DNA from: Pycnopodia helianthoides
Lineage: Eukaryota > Echinodermata > Asteroidea > Forcipulatida > Asteriidae
Direction of reading: 5' to 3'
NCBI GenBank assembly: GCA_032158295.1
Contig: CM063247.1
Span: 19,196,875-19,260,874 of the forward strand
DNA length: 64,000 bases
Both the position numbers and the translations under genes were made by a program. The first letter of the stretch is position 1, and the number at the start of each line of letters is the position of its first letter. The notes below the pieces were generated by a model. It was not told the origin of the DNA. It did not search any database and was given only the letters and a program-made list of their open reading frames with translations. Positions 61,201 to 64,000 of the stretch are shown here, one piece after another.

Positions 61201-64000
61201 GTATGCGGCAGCCCATGCACAAGGTGAGGGAAGTCTTTCACAATCGGTGCCTACAATGTCAATGTCAATGTATACGGCGACGTTAAAGAGGAGCTCACCT
61301 TTTCCAGTGTGATCAACACGAGTTTCAGAAATAGTTCAAAAGCTCGTTTCTGAGTCAACTTTCACGAACAACTTTTTGAAGGGTGTTTTATGTTTTGAGG
61401 CAACCAGGAAAACATTATGGTAACAGGAGCAGGCAGGGGTTTTACTTTACCTGAAGTGAAAGTGCAAAATTAAAAGGCTCTGTTTTTTCTCTTTAAAATT
61501 GGGAGCTTAACTTTTAAACGTTAAGTTTTGAAACCGCTCTTGTGAAAGTCTGTAGATATCAAATTAACAAGAATGTGTTTAACTGTCTGAACACTATTGG
61601 CAGTTCTGAAAAAACATTATTGGTCGGTTTTACGCAACACTCTAAAGGTACAAACTTGGTGATCATTGCAAACATTTCACTTAAAAAAAAGGGAATGAAA
61701 AAGTAAAAAACCTCGAAGTCATTCTACAAAAGTCTTCAAGTGTTTTGTCACTGATGGCCCATATCGTTCACTGTATATCAACGTTTTTCCCCAAAAGCTT
61801 TTGGACAATTCCTGCATGTTGGAAGTTAACTTTAAGTGTCAGTGTGCGTTGTCAGGCCTCACACACGCAATATAGCCTCAGGTCCGTTCATTTTAGAAGA
61901 AGAATTCTCACTAGGAATTTTCCGAGTCAATTTGAAAGGATCTCTTGAGTGCTGACCAAGGGGCAAACATTGATGGTATGAATTTGCTGTCGGCCTGAAA
62001 ATTTGACAGGAAATACGGTACCTGGCGGTTTTAACACTAACAGCCCGTATCGAAAGACTACGGAAGAGCCCAAAGACTATCCGGTGCTGTCCCCCATACA
62101 AAACAATGGCATCACTTTTGGAACACACTATTTGTACACATTTCGTGCAAATATGGATCATAAACATTATTTTGTACCCATGATCAAACCAATGAAATGA
62201 ATATAAATACGAAAATGAAAATGAGTTTGGCGTTTGAAAAAAAAAAAAAACGATGGCCAGCCAAATGCATTAGAACTTAACATAAAGACTGCATTGGTTG
62301 GATTGGTTATTTGCACCACTGTGTCTGTTTATAGCTTCATCTATAGACACACTGGTACTCGGTATATTAAACATGTTTTCCTATAAGATCTCATTCAAGA
62401 TTGCCTATTCATGATTCAAAAGGTTTAAAGAAATGGACGGTTCCATCTGGCAGTGTTGGGGCAGGCGCACAATATTTGTGTTTACCGGTAAAAATAATGG
62501 GACTTTTAATATTGTGTGGTGCATGCCATGAAAGCAAACCGACACTAGTTACAGCATGGTTTCAGGCGTGATCGATAATGTGTTGAAAGGTGCTTAAATC
62601 GCCAGAACATAATTAAGAAATGCAATGCAGCTCGATCGTCTGTCAAGACGTGAACATTAGTTCGATCGGATCGCTCCGAGACAAAAAAGTCGGCCCATTT
62701 AGGAAAAATAAAAACCCCTCCGAGATTGTCGACCGAGATCTTTCTTTAAGCCCCGCTGCATGCGGTGTACATACACCCTGTCGGGGGTTTGAAGTCAACT
62801 TTTCATCATGCTGTATTACCACCACCGGGCAGGGTATCGAGAGCAGGGGCATCGGCCTCTGCCGTGTTTAGCTGTGGGCTGTTTTCTCCGGACCAGCTTG
62901 GTGAAAGAGGAGCGGACACAAAGGGTGCCCACCGTGCCCAACAGGGAAAAAAAGGGGCATTCCTTAGTCGGTAAACAACCCACTTGGGCCGCTAGATAGC
63001 CTCGTTGAGTGTCCTTAACAACCACCATAAAAAAGTGGGTTGTAAAAAGGGCGATGGGACAGTTACGTGTAACGATCCGGAAAAGTCCTGTTACCGGGTT
63101 AACTGGAAGTTCTACAACAAAAACATTGATCAAGAAAGGTATATACGTTCTCGTTCAAAACTGAGGAATAAGTCATCAAGTCCGATTCTCAGAATTTTCA
63201 AGCTTGCCAGAGTCGGTTTCAACTTACTTTTCAGAAGCAACTGACAAAACGACAAGACGAGTGACATTTTCTCAATCTTGGTGCATCTGAGCTAAGCTAG
63301 GCTATCAATCTAGCCCAGGACTTGATGATTTATTCACTAGCATTCAGATGAATTCAAACTCACCTTTGGTTCCCCATAACCGTTCAGTCTCGTAGCCAAG
63401 TCATGAAAACTGGATGGACATACAGCGTATACGCACAAAATCAAAGCCTAACCGAAAGTCCACGTGCAAAAGCTGGAACTCTTACGGGGCTGGTTACGCC
63501 GTTCAACGGTATAAATCCAAGGCTTAGACGACTGGTCTCTATGCACAATCTGATAACATTTGTCAGTGAAGAAAAAAACCGAGTAAGGTGCAGCTCTCCA
63601 CTAGGAGTTAAGACTCATTGACACACTGTATGTAAGTCAAATCACCCAGGGATTGTTGTATGTATACATGTATTGCTCTTCATCCAGATTCTCCAATAGC
63701 GGTGTGTGTGTTGATTCGCAGCGGCCTCCGTAGTAATGATGTTGTGTGCCGTTCCTGCTCCAGGAATGGACTTTGCATTGGGACTGAGAAGTGGCTGAAA
63801 CACAGTCGCTCTATACTGCGATCTGATCACGTTGCTGCGCTGTGTACACAAAGCGCGTTCCATTCACACCTTAGGGGTGATATTTGGCGCATTGCAGGTG
63901 TGCTATAGCTGTTTCACAAACCGAATTAATCTGTCGGCCGTGCGCTACCTTTTCTCTGTCCTCCATCATGGGGGTATAACGTACCCGAGGAAGTCGGCCT
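58237..64000. other. Gene-free DNA at the right edge
   Basis: Only short overlapping chance frames are seen. A C-run at 60525-60535 and an A-run at 62239 are present. No RNA gene, exon or repeat family could be supported. Confidence 0.5.

Overview
This is a stretch of an animal nuclear genome: genes have many short exons with GT/AG splice sites, introns carry dispersed short palindromic elements and tRNA-derived SINEs, and intergenic distances are long. The two recognisable genes are 53BP1 and RGM. The many short palindromic elements that begin TAAAGG and end CCTTTA suggest a marine deuterostome invertebrate, most likely an echinoderm and perhaps a sea star. That placement is an inference from gene content and repeat style, not a proof. 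All coding exons found lie on the minus strand.

Positions 18719 down to 37 hold 17 coding exons of a TP53BP1 (53BP1) orthologue. They run from the initiator Met towards the C terminus and leave the window at the left edge. All 17 exons join in one continuous reading phase (3152 nt, about 1050 residues). Blocks match human 53BP1 in co-linear order: the N-terminal start, the SSQQDLF block, the LSGQ...PPSPEAF...PSSPTQQ block, the SLPTEG...RHSTPI block, and a [13 protein letters not shown] segment. The oligomerisation, Tudor, UDR and BRCT regions would lie beyond position 1. The PSPEAF motif sits on tandemly repeated, phase-symmetric exons. The introns are loaded with SINEs, TIR palindromes, a 12-bp minisatellite and a locally duplicated repeat set.

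Positions 18720-28992 are the 53BP1 upstream region and the spacer to the next gene. No protein-coding gene was found there. It holds MITE-like palindromes, homopolymer runs and a pogo-like remnant. Positions 38064-28993 hold a complete RGM (repulsive guidance molecule) gene with three coding exons and 469 residues. It has a signal segment, an N-RGM cysteine-rich domain, the GDPH autocleavage site in the partial vWD domain, and a GPI-anchor tail.

Positions 38065-64000 (26 kb) lie upstream of RGM and hold no coding gene that I can support. They contain scattered MITEs, an imperfect minisatellite at 52.9 kb and simple repeats. Cis-regulatory DNA for RGM is plausible there but unproven. The two genes are not functionally coupled as far as the sequence shows: 53BP1 is a nuclear DNA double-strand-break adaptor, and RGM is a cell-surface BMP/neogenin co-receptor. 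I see no operon, phage, CRISPR or other unusual gene system. The most notable observations are the repeated phosphomotif exons of 53BP1, a possible intron-retention tail made from a minisatellite, and a set of related palindromic elements sharing a core.
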